From: Castellaniella sp.
GTDB lineage: Bacteria; Pseudomonadota; Gammaproteobacteria; Burkholderiales; Burkholderiaceae_B
Assembly: GCF_034675845.1 (NCBI RefSeq)
Contig: NZ_JAUCCU010000001.1
Coordinates: 744,001 to 808,000 of the forward strand
Length of the DNA stretch: 64,000 nucleotides
Reading direction: 5' to 3'
Shown: positions 27,425 to 36,565 of the stretch, piece after piece
How the letters are laid out: every line of letters begins with the position of its first letter
Position numbering within the stretch: position 1 is the first letter of the stretch
Program-made: the position numbers and the translations under genes
Notes under the pieces: generated by a model
The model's database searches: none
Seen by the model: only the letters and a program-made list of their open reading frames with translations
Told to the model about the DNA's origin: nothing

Positions 27425-27457
27425 AAAAAGCCGCCGGAATATTTCCGGCGGCTTTTT
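27425..27457. terminator. Strong bidirectional rho-independent terminator
   Basis: A perfect stem AAAAAGCCGCCGGAA / TTCCGGCGGCTTTTT with a TAT loop. It sits 39 bases after the fliC stop and 14 bases past the end of the minus-strand glycosyltransferase, and has T or A tracts on both sides. Confidence 0.95.
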
Positions 27458-27470
27458 GTTTGCTCAGTAT

Positions 27471-30400
27471 TCAGTCTGTTTTGCTGGATGCATCCAACGC
27501 CGCGCCCCAGGCATGTGCCCACTGATCCAAAAAAGCGCCTTCCAACAGCCAACCCGACAGCACCGCCTGTCGCAGCGCATCGCCCTTCTGAGCCAATTCA
27601 TCCATATCGGACAGATGGCTGCGAATCGCCTGAATCCAATCCCGCGGGCGATTACGCACCAACGTTACCGGAAGATCACCACGATAGGGATCGATATCTG
27701 TTGCAATGATGGGCACCCCACACGCGCCGAACTCCAGCAGACGCAGGTTACTTTTGCAGCGATTGAATTGATTGATTTCCAACGGAACCACGGCCAGATC
27801 CAAATTTAAGCTGACCAATTTAGCGGGGTATTGCTCAAAACCCACCCCTGCATGGTATTCGCAAGCCACTCCGTCAGGCTTCATTCCCATGAAGACCCAC
27901 TCTACTTCATCTTGTAAGTCCTGGACCACAGGGCGAATTTCCGCTAAATCCCCCGTATGGCTGATGCCCCCCGCCCACCCAACCCGGGGCTTGCGGCCCG
28001 CCCGGCGTTGACTGAGCAAATCCCCCCAGACAGCCCGAGGCAAACCATTATGCGCAACACGAATATCGTGATGATAATCACGGTATTCCTCTGCCAGCAC
28101 AGTTGTAGACACCACCAGCCAATCCACTTCCTCGATCGCTCGGCGCATCTTCTTGATTTCGCTTTGCGGCATCCGCTGCCGATACACACTACGGGCGGGG
28201 ATATTAGGCAGATAGTCATCGAATTCCAAGACCACCTTAGCGCCAGTCAGGCTTCTATACCGGCGAATTTCTTCCAAGATGCCATCCACGATCCAGGCCC
28301 CTTGTAAGACCAGCACGTCAGGCCGCACCCTGGCAACATCGGAAAAATAATAATTACCGATCTTCAAGCTGCCATCCAAGCGTAATTCATCGGATAAGGC
28401 CTGAAAAGGGTGTAAAACACGGTAATGTCCACAACCGTCCCAATCCGCATGCATGGCCATTAAAACCGGCAAGGGTCGGCCTGGCAGTGGTTCCTGAATC
28501 CGCGAAGCATCGCGGCTAAGCCCAAAGCCTGGGGAAAACTTATCAAAAGCGGGATGATAATTGGGGTCGCGCGCCAGTTGCGGCAACCAGGCAGCAAAAA
28601 GCCGGTCACGTTCTTCTACGCTAGGCTCGCTTTTAATGCCGAATTTCCGGGTCAGCAGACGTGTCGCCCCGCCCATATGCCGCAGGCCGGTGTCTGGTTC
28701 CAACGCCAACAGGTAACCAGCCTGCGTGGCCCGCATGCATAGATCGGCATCCCCATAGTAAATCGGGAAATCCTTGGCATCGAATCCCCCCAGTTCCTGG
28801 AACACGTCACGCCGCATCATCAGACAAGACGCGCTTAAAGCGCTGACATTCTGCTGTGCGACTAGACGGCTCATATATCCGCGACGCTCTGCAGGCTGAC
28901 CATGAAAAGCCGCGCCAACGCTGCCGTTAAGCCCCAGCACCAAGCCATTCTGATCAACCTTGCCATCGGCCAGGTCCAGCCTGGGGCCTGCCGCCCCCAC
29001 CTCAGGCCTTAAAGCCAGGGATAAAAGTCGCTGCAGCCAATCCGGTCGCGTCTGTTCAGTAAAACCGATGTCATTATTCAAAAACAGAAAAACATCGCCG
29101 CGCGCTTGCTGCACGGCAAAGTTATTGATGGCGGAAAAATCGAAGGCCTGAGGCCAGCGCAATACCTTGACCTGCGCGATGTCCATGGCTTCTAGTTGGG
29201 CTAAAAACTGAAGCGCATCGGCATCCCGGCTGTCATTATCCACAATCAGCAATTCATAATGCGGGTAAGTCGTGTGTGCCATCAAACCTTCGACGCAGGC
29301 GCGCAGCACGGGCAATTGATCGCGTGTGGGGATGATGATCGAGACCAGTGGCTGGGCCTGCAGCGGATAAGCGACCCGACAGATGCCTGAGTATGCAGTC
29401 ACCTCCACTGCGGCTTGCGAACCCATGCGACCCAGATGCGCCTGCGTGACCATGGGCGCCCAGACCATTGCCTGGGCTGACTCCACCCAATCCAGCAGGC
29501 TGACGCCGCCATACTGCAAAACTTCCGGGATATGGCCCACGACGGGGGGTCCCACTTGTTCCACCATCCGCCACAACAAATCCACCGGCGCAAGATCAGC
29601 CAGTTGACCATCCAGCCCTCCCGCCGCCTGAATGGCGGCCGTGCTGAGGATCAGATTACGGCCAACATAAGGATAGCTGCGCAGCAGGTCTACGTTGAAA
29701 TCTGGTTTTAGCATGGGATTGGCCGGTTCTCCGTCCACCAGAACTGCCTCGTCCGCATACCAGATCAACGGGTCAGGATTGCGCAGGCGGTATTCACCCA
29801 TGGTCAGCGTGGCATGTGGCACCAATCGGTCGCCCGAGTACATAATCCACAGAAAGTCTGGTGCATTGCCTTCAGTGATTCGCTCAGACAAACGCTTGGG
29901 CCACCCACCCGCACCAGGCACGATTTCGATGCCATTCCCTGCAGCTGCTTGTGGTATATCATCACCAATCAGCCAAACCCCATCCACAGGGCGATGCTGA
30001 ATGCCCAGGCTTTCCAAGGTATTGGCTAAAGGTTGAAGATCCTGGACATCGGGGACGATGACCACCACCCCCAAGGTGCCAACATCGGGGTTGGCTTGCA
30101 ACATGGTTTGAATGGCCAGAACGCGGGCAGAGGAAGGGGTACGATCAGCTATCCAATCGGGGACAGACCAGCTTGCTGCTGCTTCCTCCTGTTTCTTCAG
30201 TTCCGTGACACATGCGCGGATACGCTCGACAAGCGGGAATGGAGTGAAGCCTTTGCTTGGATCGTTCAACGGCTTGATACGAACAAGGTGATTATCTTTT
30301 TGACGATGCCAGTCCAATTCCCGGATCATGCGCCTGAAATCACTGTGGCCTTTTTCTCCGACCCCTGGCTGGTCACGGCCTTGCTGGCTGAATTGTTCTT

Positions 30401-31118
30401 TCGAGACACGGAACTGAGAATAAGGCTCATGCAGAAAGGCCAAATTGCCGCGACGTAATAGTTTGACCACTACAGCCAGATCAGCAACCCACGAAATCGG
30501 TTGACGACCTAGATAATAGAGACCAGAATGCCCCCCAGACACAATGGGCTCATAATCTCGCCTGCGAAACATAATGGAGGATGGCTCACCAATGAAGTTC
30601 AGCGTTACATCACCCAAGAAAGAACCAAGATCCTTTCCATGAATAATGACATCTTCATCAAACAGAGAGCGCGTTGCAATAATATCCGGCAACTGTTCGC
30701 CCTGTTCACCCACTCTTAGCCGACGAGCGGACACCACAGAAATATGATCATCTTGGGATAGCACCTGAACAAATCTGGACAAAACACCAGACAGCAATAC
30801 ATCATCATCAAAAAGCGGTTTGACGTAAGTCCCACGCGCTCGCTTTACGCAAGACGATAAATTACCGCCTTCTCCGTAAGGTGTTGGATTTCTATAGTAA
30901 CGGAAATTAATTACTTTATTATCTTCGACAAATTTTCTCAAAAACCCAACGACTTCATCTGTGGGGCAATCATCCCCAACCACAATTTCATAATCCGAAA
31001 AATCCTGCTCCAAGACACTCTCAAGTGCCGCCTGAAGATAGGTCACTTTATATGCAGGAAGCACCACGGAAACCAAGGGATCACGCTTAGTTTGAGTAGT
31101 TTCAAAATCCATTTTCAT
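27471..31118 (-). CDS. Large multi-domain glycosyltransferase (two GT2 domains plus a GT-B domain), probable flagellin glycosyltransferase
   Basis: 1215 residues. Residues 13-300: GT-A/GT2 domain, with PLVSVVLPAYKVTYLQAALES, DDCPTDE and acidic DDD in KPLFDDDVLL. Residues 340-600: a degenerate GT2-like stretch (YSGDRLVPHATL, IWYADEAVLVDG). Residues 600-870: second GT2, with PLVSIIIPTRDQLPVLRAC, IVDNDSRD and LNNDIGF. Residues 900-1215: GT-B/GT4-like domain (ADWDGCGHYRVLHPFQAL, LLEFGACGVPIIATDI). It lies between the flagellin terminator and the sugar cluster, like the large Fgt proteins of pseudomonads. It probably builds a short glycan on flagellin; acceptor and linkage order are unknown. Confidence 0.85.
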   Translation of the reverse strand: MKMDFETTQTKRDPLVSVVLPAYKVTYLQAALESVLEQDFSDYEIVVGDDCPTDEVVGFLRKFVEDNKVINFRYYRNPTPYGEGGNLSSCVKRARGTYVKPLFDDDVLLSGVLSRFVQVLSQDDHISVVSARRLRVGEQGEQLPDIIATRSLFDEDVIIHGKDLGSFLGDVTLNFIGEPSSIMFRRRDYEPIVSGGHSGLYYLGRQPISWVADLAVVVKLLRRGNLAFLHEPYSQFRVSKEQFSQQGRDQPGVGEKGHSDFRRMIRELDWHRQKDNHLVRIKPLNDPSKGFTPFPLVERIRACVTELKKQEEAAASWSVPDWIADRTPSSARVLAIQTMLQANPDVGTLGVVVIVPDVQDLQPLANTLESLGIQHRPVDGVWLIGDDIPQAAAGNGIEIVPGAGGWPKRLSERITEGNAPDFLWIMYSGDRLVPHATLTMGEYRLRNPDPLIWYADEAVLVDGEPANPMLKPDFNVDLLRSYPYVGRNLILSTAAIQAAGGLDGQLADLAPVDLLWRMVEQVGPPVVGHIPEVLQYGGVSLLDWVESAQAMVWAPMVTQAHLGRMGSQAAVEVTAYSGICRVAYPLQAQPLVSIIIPTRDQLPVLRACVEGLMAHTTYPHYELLIVDNDSRDADALQFLAQLEAMDIAQVKVLRWPQAFDFSAINNFAVQQARGDVFLFLNNDIGFTEQTRPDWLQRLLSLALRPEVGAAGPRLDLADGKVDQNGLVLGLNGSVGAAFHGQPAERRGYMSRLVAQQNVSALSASCLMMRRDVFQELGGFDAKDFPIYYGDADLCMRATQAGYLLALEPDTGLRHMGGATRLLTRKFGIKSEPSVEERDRLFAAWLPQLARDPNYHPAFDKFSPGFGLSRDASRIQEPLPGRPLPVLMAMHADWDGCGHYRVLHPFQALSDELRLDGSLKIGNYYFSDVARVRPDVLVLQGAWIVDGILEEIRRYRSLTGAKVVLEFDDYLPNIPARSVYRQRMPQSEIKKMRRAIEEVDWLVVSTTVLAEEYRDYHHDIRVAHNGLPRAVWGDLLSQRRAGRKPRVGWAGGISHTGDLAEIRPVVQDLQDEVEWVFMGMKPDGVACEYHAGVGFEQYPAKLVSLNLDLAVVPLEINQFNRCKSNLRLLEFGACGVPIIATDIDPYRGDLPVTLVRNRPRDWIQAIRSHLSDMDELAQKGDALRQAVLSGWLLEGAFLDQWAHAWGAALDASSKTD

Positions 31119-31143
31119 CAGCCTATTGCAAAAACTTGTTTAG

Positions 31144-31812
31144 TCAGATTTTCTGAATCAGATAACTATTTTCAAATCCGCGAACAGATCCAATAATATT
31201 GAAACCATCAAAATACCCTCCCGCCCGCAGCAGATCAACGGCAGGCCCTACTCCGGGGCTATATACAACATCCGCATAATCATCGAACACAACGAACCCA
31301 CCTCGAACCAGGCTGGGGGCATATAACAGGAAATCCAGCAGGACATTTCTGCCCTCGTGACCACCATCAATGTGCAGCAATGCCACACTGGGGGAAAGCT
31401 CATAGAATCGTTCTGCACATAGCTCTGAAAACCCCCTCAATATAATTGCATCCTGAAACATCAGATTTTTGTAAAAACAGAATTCTTCGTACTGCTTTGG
31501 CAACGCGAAAGGATCAATTCCAATAACACGCCTTGAACGATTGCAGATTTCATTCATCAAAGACAGGGATTTTCCTTTCCAGACACCAATCTCGACGATA
31601 TCGCCGGATACACCTTCAAGCAGCATGCACAAATACGCCAGCAGCTTAACCTGCTCATGAAAAGATATCTCTCTGCGGTCCATGGCCTGTTCAAGAGGCA
31701 ATGCAGCCTGGGCACGCTCGAAATTTTCTCCCAGTAGTCCCCAGATGGTGGCCACCATTTCATTCAGTTGTGGATTCTCAAGAACCCCATGCAATGCTTC
31801 CCTGGTAACCAT
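31144..31812 (-). CDS. Class I SAM-dependent methyltransferase
   Basis: About 222 residues, starting at the ATG at 31812, where GAGGA lies 6 bases upstream. The SAM-binding glycine region is VEIGVWKGKSLSLM, followed by VIGIDPFAL, the HIDGGHEG segment and FVVFDDYADV. This pattern is that of Methyltransf_24-type enzymes that methylate sugars or small molecules. It is 25 bases upstream of the glycosyltransferase gene and reads the same way, so it may O-methylate the flagellar glycan. The substrate is unproven. Confidence 0.8.
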   Translation of the reverse strand: MVTREALHGVLENPQLNEMVATIWGLLGENFERAQAALPLEQAMDRREISFHEQVKLLAYLCMLLEGVSGDIVEIGVWKGKSLSLMNEICNRSRRVIGIDPFALPKQYEEFCFYKNLMFQDAIILRGFSELCAERFYELSPSVALLHIDGGHEGRNVLLDFLLYAPSLVRGGFVVFDDYADVVYSPGVGPAVDLLRAGGYFDGFNIIGSVRGFENSYLIQKI

Positions 31813-31824
31813 TTCCATCCTCAA

Positions 31825-32186
31825 AAATTTATCCTACACACCCATGCTGCTCTGTATCGCAGCTGGCATATTACTTTGATTCGCTCGGTTTACAGCAGTC
31901 AAAACGGCCTTCTGTGCACACTTATCCATCCACTCAAAAAACGAGTTTACCCCGAAGTAAGTTCAAGCATGAAAACCGAAATAACCCTTGTTTTTCAGGG
32001 TACTCTCCTGTGATTTCCATTCACCTCATGGAGTACAATTGGTACGGTTCTTTATGGGGCTTCCGCAGTTCTTTCCAACGCCGGACAACATGATCTCACA
32101 GCGTTGCACTCTCGTCACTGCCCCCAATGCTCAGGTCATTAATAACGCGACCCGGACTTCATGAATTACTGAAAAGGTCTTCAACC
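31825..32186. other. Intergenic region without a recognisable gene
   Basis: The 362 bases separate the divergent methyltransferase and KAS III genes and should hold both promoters. I see AT-rich blocks but no clean -35/-10 pair, no sigma-28 site and no repeat. No short open frame with a good ribosome site is evident. Confidence 0.4.
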
Positions 32187-33173
32187 ATGCCTGACGTCTA
32201 CCTCAACGCCATCGCAAGTGTTCAGGGCAGCATACGCCAACGCAACGATGCCTCCACCCTGAGCATGCCCGGCTCCCAGTGCGAACGCTTGGTCAACAAG
32301 ATCGGCATCTCTGAACGACCTGTCGTCGGCCCAAGTCAATACACCAGCGACCTGGCATTGGATTCGATCCATAAGCTGCTCATCGAAAATCCCTGGCTGA
32401 CTACCGAGGACATCGGTGCCCTGATTGTCTGCACTCAGACGCCGGATCACCTGATCCCCGGCGTGTCATCGCTCTTGCACGGTCGGCTTCGCTTACCTAC
32501 CGACTGTTTTGTACTCGATATCAATCAGGGGTGCTCTGGATTTGTGCTTGGCACTCAAATGATCACCGCCTTGCAAAAGGTTCAGGCCAAGGGAAAAAGC
32601 ACCATTCTAGTCAATGCTGATACCTATACCCGGCTACTACAGCCAGATGATCTGACTACGCGTGTCCTGTTTGGCGACGGTGCTACTGCCACTGTTTTTT
32701 CGTCACATGTCCCTCGCGGACTGCGTATCATTTATTCCCACAGCTACGCTGATGGCTCGGGCTACGACGCATTCGTAGCCCATGGCTCTGCCTTGCGTCC
32801 TAATGGCGAACAGGCAGCAGGCATCCAAATGGATGGCCCCGCTATCCTCAACTTTGCTTTGCGCGTCGTCCCCGACGCCATACAACGGGCTTTGGTAGAT
32901 ACCAGCCTACAGATAGAGGAAATCAAGACGGTCGCCTTTCATCAGGCCAACCACTTTGTCACGTCTCAGCTGAGCAGAAAACTAAAACTAACCCCTGCCC
33001 AGGCACCAGAAAACTGTGCTCAGATGGGCAATTTGGTTTCCGCCTCAATCCCTACCCTGCTGGCTGACCAGATGCCTGAATTCAAGCCTGGCGATAAAGT
33101 GATGACTGTCGGGTTTGGCGTTGGATTATCCTGGGGGGTTTCTATATTTGAGTATGCACTGGATGAAAGCTAG
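32187..33173 (+). CDS. 3-oxoacyl-ACP synthase III family protein (FabH-like), orphan on the plus strand
   Basis: 328 residues. The thiolase-fold condensing triad is complete: Cys116 (DINQGCSGF), His252 (AFHQANHFV) and Asn282 (MGNLVSAS). KAS III enzymes join a primer acyl-CoA to malonyl-ACP. The start ATG at 32187 has AAAGG 10 bases upstream; the frame begins earlier at 32127. It is the only plus-strand gene in the sugar cluster and ends 12 bases from the convergent methyltransferase. By eye its sequence is closer to the KAS III at 49975 (shared DGPAIL...F segment) than to the one at 36566. The primer and product are unknown. Confidence 0.88.
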   Translation: MPDVYLNAIASVQGSIRQRNDASTLSMPGSQCERLVNKIGISERPVVGPSQYTSDLALDSIHKLLIENPWLTTEDIGALIVCTQTPDHLIPGVSSLLHGRLRLPTDCFVLDINQGCSGFVLGTQMITALQKVQAKGKSTILVNADTYTRLLQPDDLTTRVLFGDGATATVFSSHVPRGLRIIYSHSYADGSGYDAFVAHGSALRPNGEQAAGIQMDGPAILNFALRVVPDAIQRALVDTSLQIEEIKTVAFHQANHFVTSQLSRKLKLTPAQAPENCAQMGNLVSASIPTLLADQMPEFKPGDKVMTVGFGVGLSWGVSIFEYALDES

Positions 33174-33185
33174 CCGGCATCGATG

Positions 33186-33851
33186 TTATTTTTTAAAACC
33201 AATGGCGAATATCGAACGCGCGTGCCCCTTCAAGAAAGGAGGCACCCATTTAGTGTCAGATCGAAACGGCAATAAATAAAATGCTTTCCAAAATTTTAGA
33301 TCCCCTTTGTAATACCACAATGGCTTGCAGCGCGGCCCCGGAAAGACCTCCACATCCTTATAGCCAGATAAACTGAGTAGTTTCTTCAGTGAGATCGGGG
33401 TATAAGGACGAACATGGGTGGGATCATTATAAAAATTTCTCCAATCATACTGGAAATTTGGAGTTGACAAGTAGATCGCCCCGCCTGGCTTCAAACACCT
33501 GTATATCTCACTTAGAAACAACTCAGGATCATGCAAATGCTCTAAAACAGCTAAACTGATCGCCGCATCGACGCTTAGATCCTCCAATGGAAATGCATCT
33601 GTTTCGAAATTTGTTGTATCAATATCCAAACCGATATAGCGGCATCGCAAGTCAGATATAGCAGGCTCTAAATGACGATCGCCACACCCAACATCCAAAA
33701 ACACCCCACCATCACCCGGAATCTGCCTCCCTGTCAAGCCTAACAAGTTTTTGAAAGTGGCGATTTCCCTGCGACCAAGTTCAATTCTGTAAGAACTTAG
33801 CTCTCCAGCAGGCAGGCGAACTTGTTGATAGGCCAGCTTGATTTTTTTCAT
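33186..33851 (-). CDS. Class I SAM-dependent methyltransferase
   Basis: 221 residues. The SAM-binding motif I is VFLDVGCGDRHLEPAI, with IGLDIDT and AISLAVLEHLHDPELFLSEI following, and CLKPGGAIYLSTPNFQ as the post-motif strand. This is the Methyltransf_11 pattern. It lies 4 bases downstream of the MBL-fold gene on the same strand and is AT-rich like it. It could methylate a hydroxyl on the nonulosonic acid or on its acyl group; this is inferred from position only. Confidence 0.82.
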   Translation of the reverse strand: MKKIKLAYQQVRLPAGELSSYRIELGRREIATFKNLLGLTGRQIPGDGGVFLDVGCGDRHLEPAISDLRCRYIGLDIDTTNFETDAFPLEDLSVDAAISLAVLEHLHDPELFLSEIYRCLKPGGAIYLSTPNFQYDWRNFYNDPTHVRPYTPISLKKLLSLSGYKDVEVFPGPRCKPLWYYKGDLKFWKAFYLLPFRSDTKWVPPFLKGHARSIFAIGFKK

Positions 33852-33855
33852 ATTT

Positions 33856-35208
33856 TTAGAGCTTGAAGAACGTCAAGAGAGACCTTATTGTAGGGTCAAA
33901 TTTATCTGGATTACGGTAACTTTGCATATGATATTCAGCAACATTCCAGTAAGTTGCCCCCAGCATCAGGGCCAGCAACACATTGGCACTGAAATAGAAC
34001 TCCGTATATGGCCGATCAGTGGAATAACTTGATAAAGGAAAATCAAGTTTTTCATTATCCATTGCTATCTTTACACGCATTTCCTCTTCTTGAGGGAATG
34101 GAACTTGAGCAGATGACTTTATTATTAAATAAACATCTGATTCCGGTTTGCACACAGATTTATTTTGATAAGCCCACATATTCTTACGAGCACGATTCAG
34201 CAGGCTCTTCCATGGAAGACGCAATGCAGCGGGCCACTGCACAAGATCCAAATCACATGAAAACTGCGCAATTGAAGCAGCATAAGCCACGCGATCTTCC
34301 TCTGAATAATCTCGGTCTACCCCTTTAGTAAGGGGCTCCAGTTCAACCTTCAAAGCCCCCAGTTCCACACTGTCGCCAGTAGACAGCATACACAACTGGT
34401 CAGCATCCATCCCAGAGCTTTGCCAGTGTTCAGTAATTTGTCGAGGTGTTGGCTGAGGTTGGAAAGGCGCATGACATGCGCCTTTCCCTCCAAGCACAAA
34501 TGAACCTGCTGCAGGAACAATTCGACGCGCCATGATGGTTTTGGATAACTGTACAAATTTATCCAGCTTTGCCTTGCGCAAAGCAAGCATGCGTTTACGC
34601 TTCTCCTCAGGGGAATAGTTCTTGTAAATAAATGGATAAACACTCGCTCCAGTATAAGGCAGGATTGCCAGATCAACTACGCCGTGCTCTTTCCGTATCA
34701 TGTCAGCATGTCTTTCTTGCATCGGATTATCCACAGCAAAAAAACATTTCTGGCCATCAACATCCTGGAGAAAAATAGAGGTATCTACATCGACTCCAGA
34801 GTCGTTGATCAAATCATCTGATGAACCAGAAAATTGAGAATATATCCGGACCTCATGCTGACCTAACAAGGTCGTTACCCCAAATTCAATTTCAATGATA
34901 TTTTCAAACCCGAGACTCTTAAGAGACAGAAACATTGCTGGAGTTGAAAATTTTCCAACTATAATCGGAGTTTTTTTGTCAAAATGCTTCAACGTCATCG
35001 CATCAAGATGATCACTGTGCAGATGACTTATATATATGTAATCCGGTCGCAATTCCAGATAACCGGATTTCAGCTCTGGTCCGATTGGCGGATAGTTAAA
35101 AATCAAACCATGATATATTCCATCAGAAAGCCACGGATCTGAAAGAATAGTCATGCCATCTGAAAATTCAAACAGAAAACAAGCATTTGTAATATATTTG
35201 GCTCGCAT
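33856..35208 (-). CDS. Metallo-beta-lactamase-fold protein resembling the catalytic part of CMP-N-acetylneuraminate hydroxylase
   Basis: 450 residues. The metal motif HLHSDH occurs at residues 62-67. The opening (TNACFLFEF, SDPWLSDG, DYIYISHLHSDHLDAMTLK) and a middle segment (ILPYTGASVYPF, then RKAKLDKFVQL...RIVPAAGSF) look like vertebrate CMAH after its Rieske domain. CMAH converts the N-acetyl of CMP-Neu5Ac to N-glycolyl. The usual N-terminal Rieske domain is missing here. The gene is strongly AT-rich and sits between PseI and a methyltransferase, so hydroxylation of an N-acyl group on the nonulosonate is an attractive guess. The alternative is a UlaG-like hydrolase. Confidence 0.72.
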   Translation of the reverse strand: MRAKYITNACFLFEFSDGMTILSDPWLSDGIYHGLIFNYPPIGPELKSGYLELRPDYIYISHLHSDHLDAMTLKHFDKKTPIIVGKFSTPAMFLSLKSLGFENIIEIEFGVTTLLGQHEVRIYSQFSGSSDDLINDSGVDVDTSIFLQDVDGQKCFFAVDNPMQERHADMIRKEHGVVDLAILPYTGASVYPFIYKNYSPEEKRKRMLALRKAKLDKFVQLSKTIMARRIVPAAGSFVLGGKGACHAPFQPQPTPRQITEHWQSSGMDADQLCMLSTGDSVELGALKVELEPLTKGVDRDYSEEDRVAYAASIAQFSCDLDLVQWPAALRLPWKSLLNRARKNMWAYQNKSVCKPESDVYLIIKSSAQVPFPQEEEMRVKIAMDNEKLDFPLSSYSTDRPYTEFYFSANVLLALMLGATYWNVAEYHMQSYRNPDKFDPTIRSLLTFFKL

Positions 35209-35253
35209 CTAATACCTCAAAGACTTTGATAAATCAAAAACCAAAAGCCATTT

Positions 35254-36297
35254 TTAATTGAATATATCCCAACTTATTGGCGTCCCCTTTTTTACGTCTC
35301 TCGCCACAATACGCCCAAGCAGAATATTGTAATATTTTGGTGCTAGACCATGCCCAGGACGAATACGCCTTAAGTTTTTCTCTGTCAGGACATCACCCGC
35401 TTTGATATCATCACCCGCATACAATGAGCGTCTGCGCAAGCGTGCCTTTTGTTCTGCAGCCGTCGGCCCATAGCTCACTTTTCCCAGCGCTTGCCAGGCT
35501 CGTTCAACCTCTTCAACCAAGCATGCCATTTCTTCTGGCTGCAAAGAAAATGTGGAATCGACCCCCCCATCCGATCGTAGCAAGGTAAAGTGCTTTTCAA
35601 TCACTGTTGCTCCTAAGGCAACCGATGCTATTGCGGCGCCAACTCCCATCGTATGGTCGGATAAACCTACCTCGCACTGAAACAACTCCCGCATATGAGG
35701 AATAGTCTTGAGATTTGTATTTTCAGGTAATGACGGATAGGTGCTCGTGCACTTCAGCAGCACCAGATCAGTACACCCAGCACTACGAGCAGCGTCAACA
35801 GCCTCATCAATTTCTGCAATTGATGCCATTCCTGTCGAGATAATCAACGGTTTTCCTGTTGAGGCTGCTTTACGAATCAGCGGCAAGTCGACACATTCAA
35901 AAGAAGCAATCTTATAACATGGAACGTCCAGTGTCTCGAGAAAATCAACTGCGGCTTCATCAAAGGGCGAACTGAAAGCCAGCATTCCTTGTTTTTTTGC
36001 ACGCGTAAAAATAGCCTCGTGCCAATCCCACGGTGTATATGCCTTTTTATAGAGAGAATAAACAGACTGCCCCTTCCAAATATTATTTGGATCAGTAATC
36101 ATGAATTCTCCCTCATCAATATCCAATGTCATTGAATCAGGAGAAAATGTCTGTATCTTAAACCCATCCACACCAGCATTCGCAGCCGCATCGACAATTT
36201 CCAAAGCTCGCGTTAAAGATTGATTGTGATTTCCTGACATCTCAGCAATCACGAAAGGCTTCGCCTGCGTTCCGATCAAACGATCACGAATCCTCAT
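35254..36297 (-). CDS. pseI: Pseudaminic acid synthase
   Basis: 347 residues from the ATG at 36297, which has AAGG about 9 bases upstream. It condenses 2,4-diacylamino-2,4,6-trideoxy-L-altrose with phosphoenolpyruvate. It has the NeuB-family TIM barrel (FVIAEMSGNHNQSLTRALEIV, KIQTFSPDSMTL, SFECVDLPLI, GLSDHTMGVG, VIEKHFTL) and a C-terminal antifreeze-like SAF domain (RRSLYAGDDIKAGDVLTEKNLRRIRPG). The EMSGNHNQSL motif is typical of PseI rather than of NeuB or LegI. It lies downstream of the ACP gene on the same strand. Confidence 0.93.
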   Translation of the reverse strand: MRIRDRLIGTQAKPFVIAEMSGNHNQSLTRALEIVDAAANAGVDGFKIQTFSPDSMTLDIDEGEFMITDPNNIWKGQSVYSLYKKAYTPWDWHEAIFTRAKKQGMLAFSSPFDEAAVDFLETLDVPCYKIASFECVDLPLIRKAASTGKPLIISTGMASIAEIDEAVDAARSAGCTDLVLLKCTSTYPSLPENTNLKTIPHMRELFQCEVGLSDHTMGVGAAIASVALGATVIEKHFTLLRSDGGVDSTFSLQPEEMACLVEEVERAWQALGKVSYGPTAAEQKARLRRRSLYAGDDIKAGDVLTEKNLRRIRPGHGLAPKYYNILLGRIVARDVKKGTPISWDIFN

Positions 36298-36330
36298 ATC
36301 CGCACCTTGAAAGCACAATAAATACAAATT

Positions 36331-36555
36331 TTACGAGAAAAATTTTACCAAATCTTCAATAGACTTGAGCCTCTCAGAATCGTCATCGGAAACCTTCTTT
36401 CCGGTAACCCCTTCTAATTCTAATAAAATATTATAAAAATCCAAACTATCAATACCTATATTTTTTAGAGGCTCATCTTTTTTTAAATCACTTGGATTAA
36501 TTTTTAGATTGAGAGCACTATTAATTATAGTAACTATTTTTTCAATGGTCATCAT
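36331..36555 (-). CDS. Acyl carrier protein (ACP 1)
   Basis: 74 residues from the ATG at 36555, with AGGAG 7 bases upstream. The phosphopantetheine attachment Ser37 lies in NIGIDSLDFYN. The protein is acidic in its helices II-III (LELEGVTGKKVSDDDSERL). It is not the housekeeping ACP (which has DSLDTVELVM). The 5' end lies 11 bases downstream of the KAS III stop at 36566, so the two are translated together. It is one of the most AT-rich genes in the window. It probably carries the acyl chain transferred by the LpxD-like enzyme. Confidence 0.9.
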   Translation of the reverse strand: MMTIEKIVTIINSALNLKINPSDLKKDEPLKNIGIDSLDFYNILLELEGVTGKKVSDDDSERLKSIEDLVKFFS

Positions 36556-36565
36556 GGAATAGCTC

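Noticed and set aside
35254..36297. Assignment of the synthase as legionaminic or sialic acid synthase (LegI/NeuB)
   Set aside because: Neighbours are PseB, PseC and PseG, and the EMSGNHNQSL start is of the PseI type.
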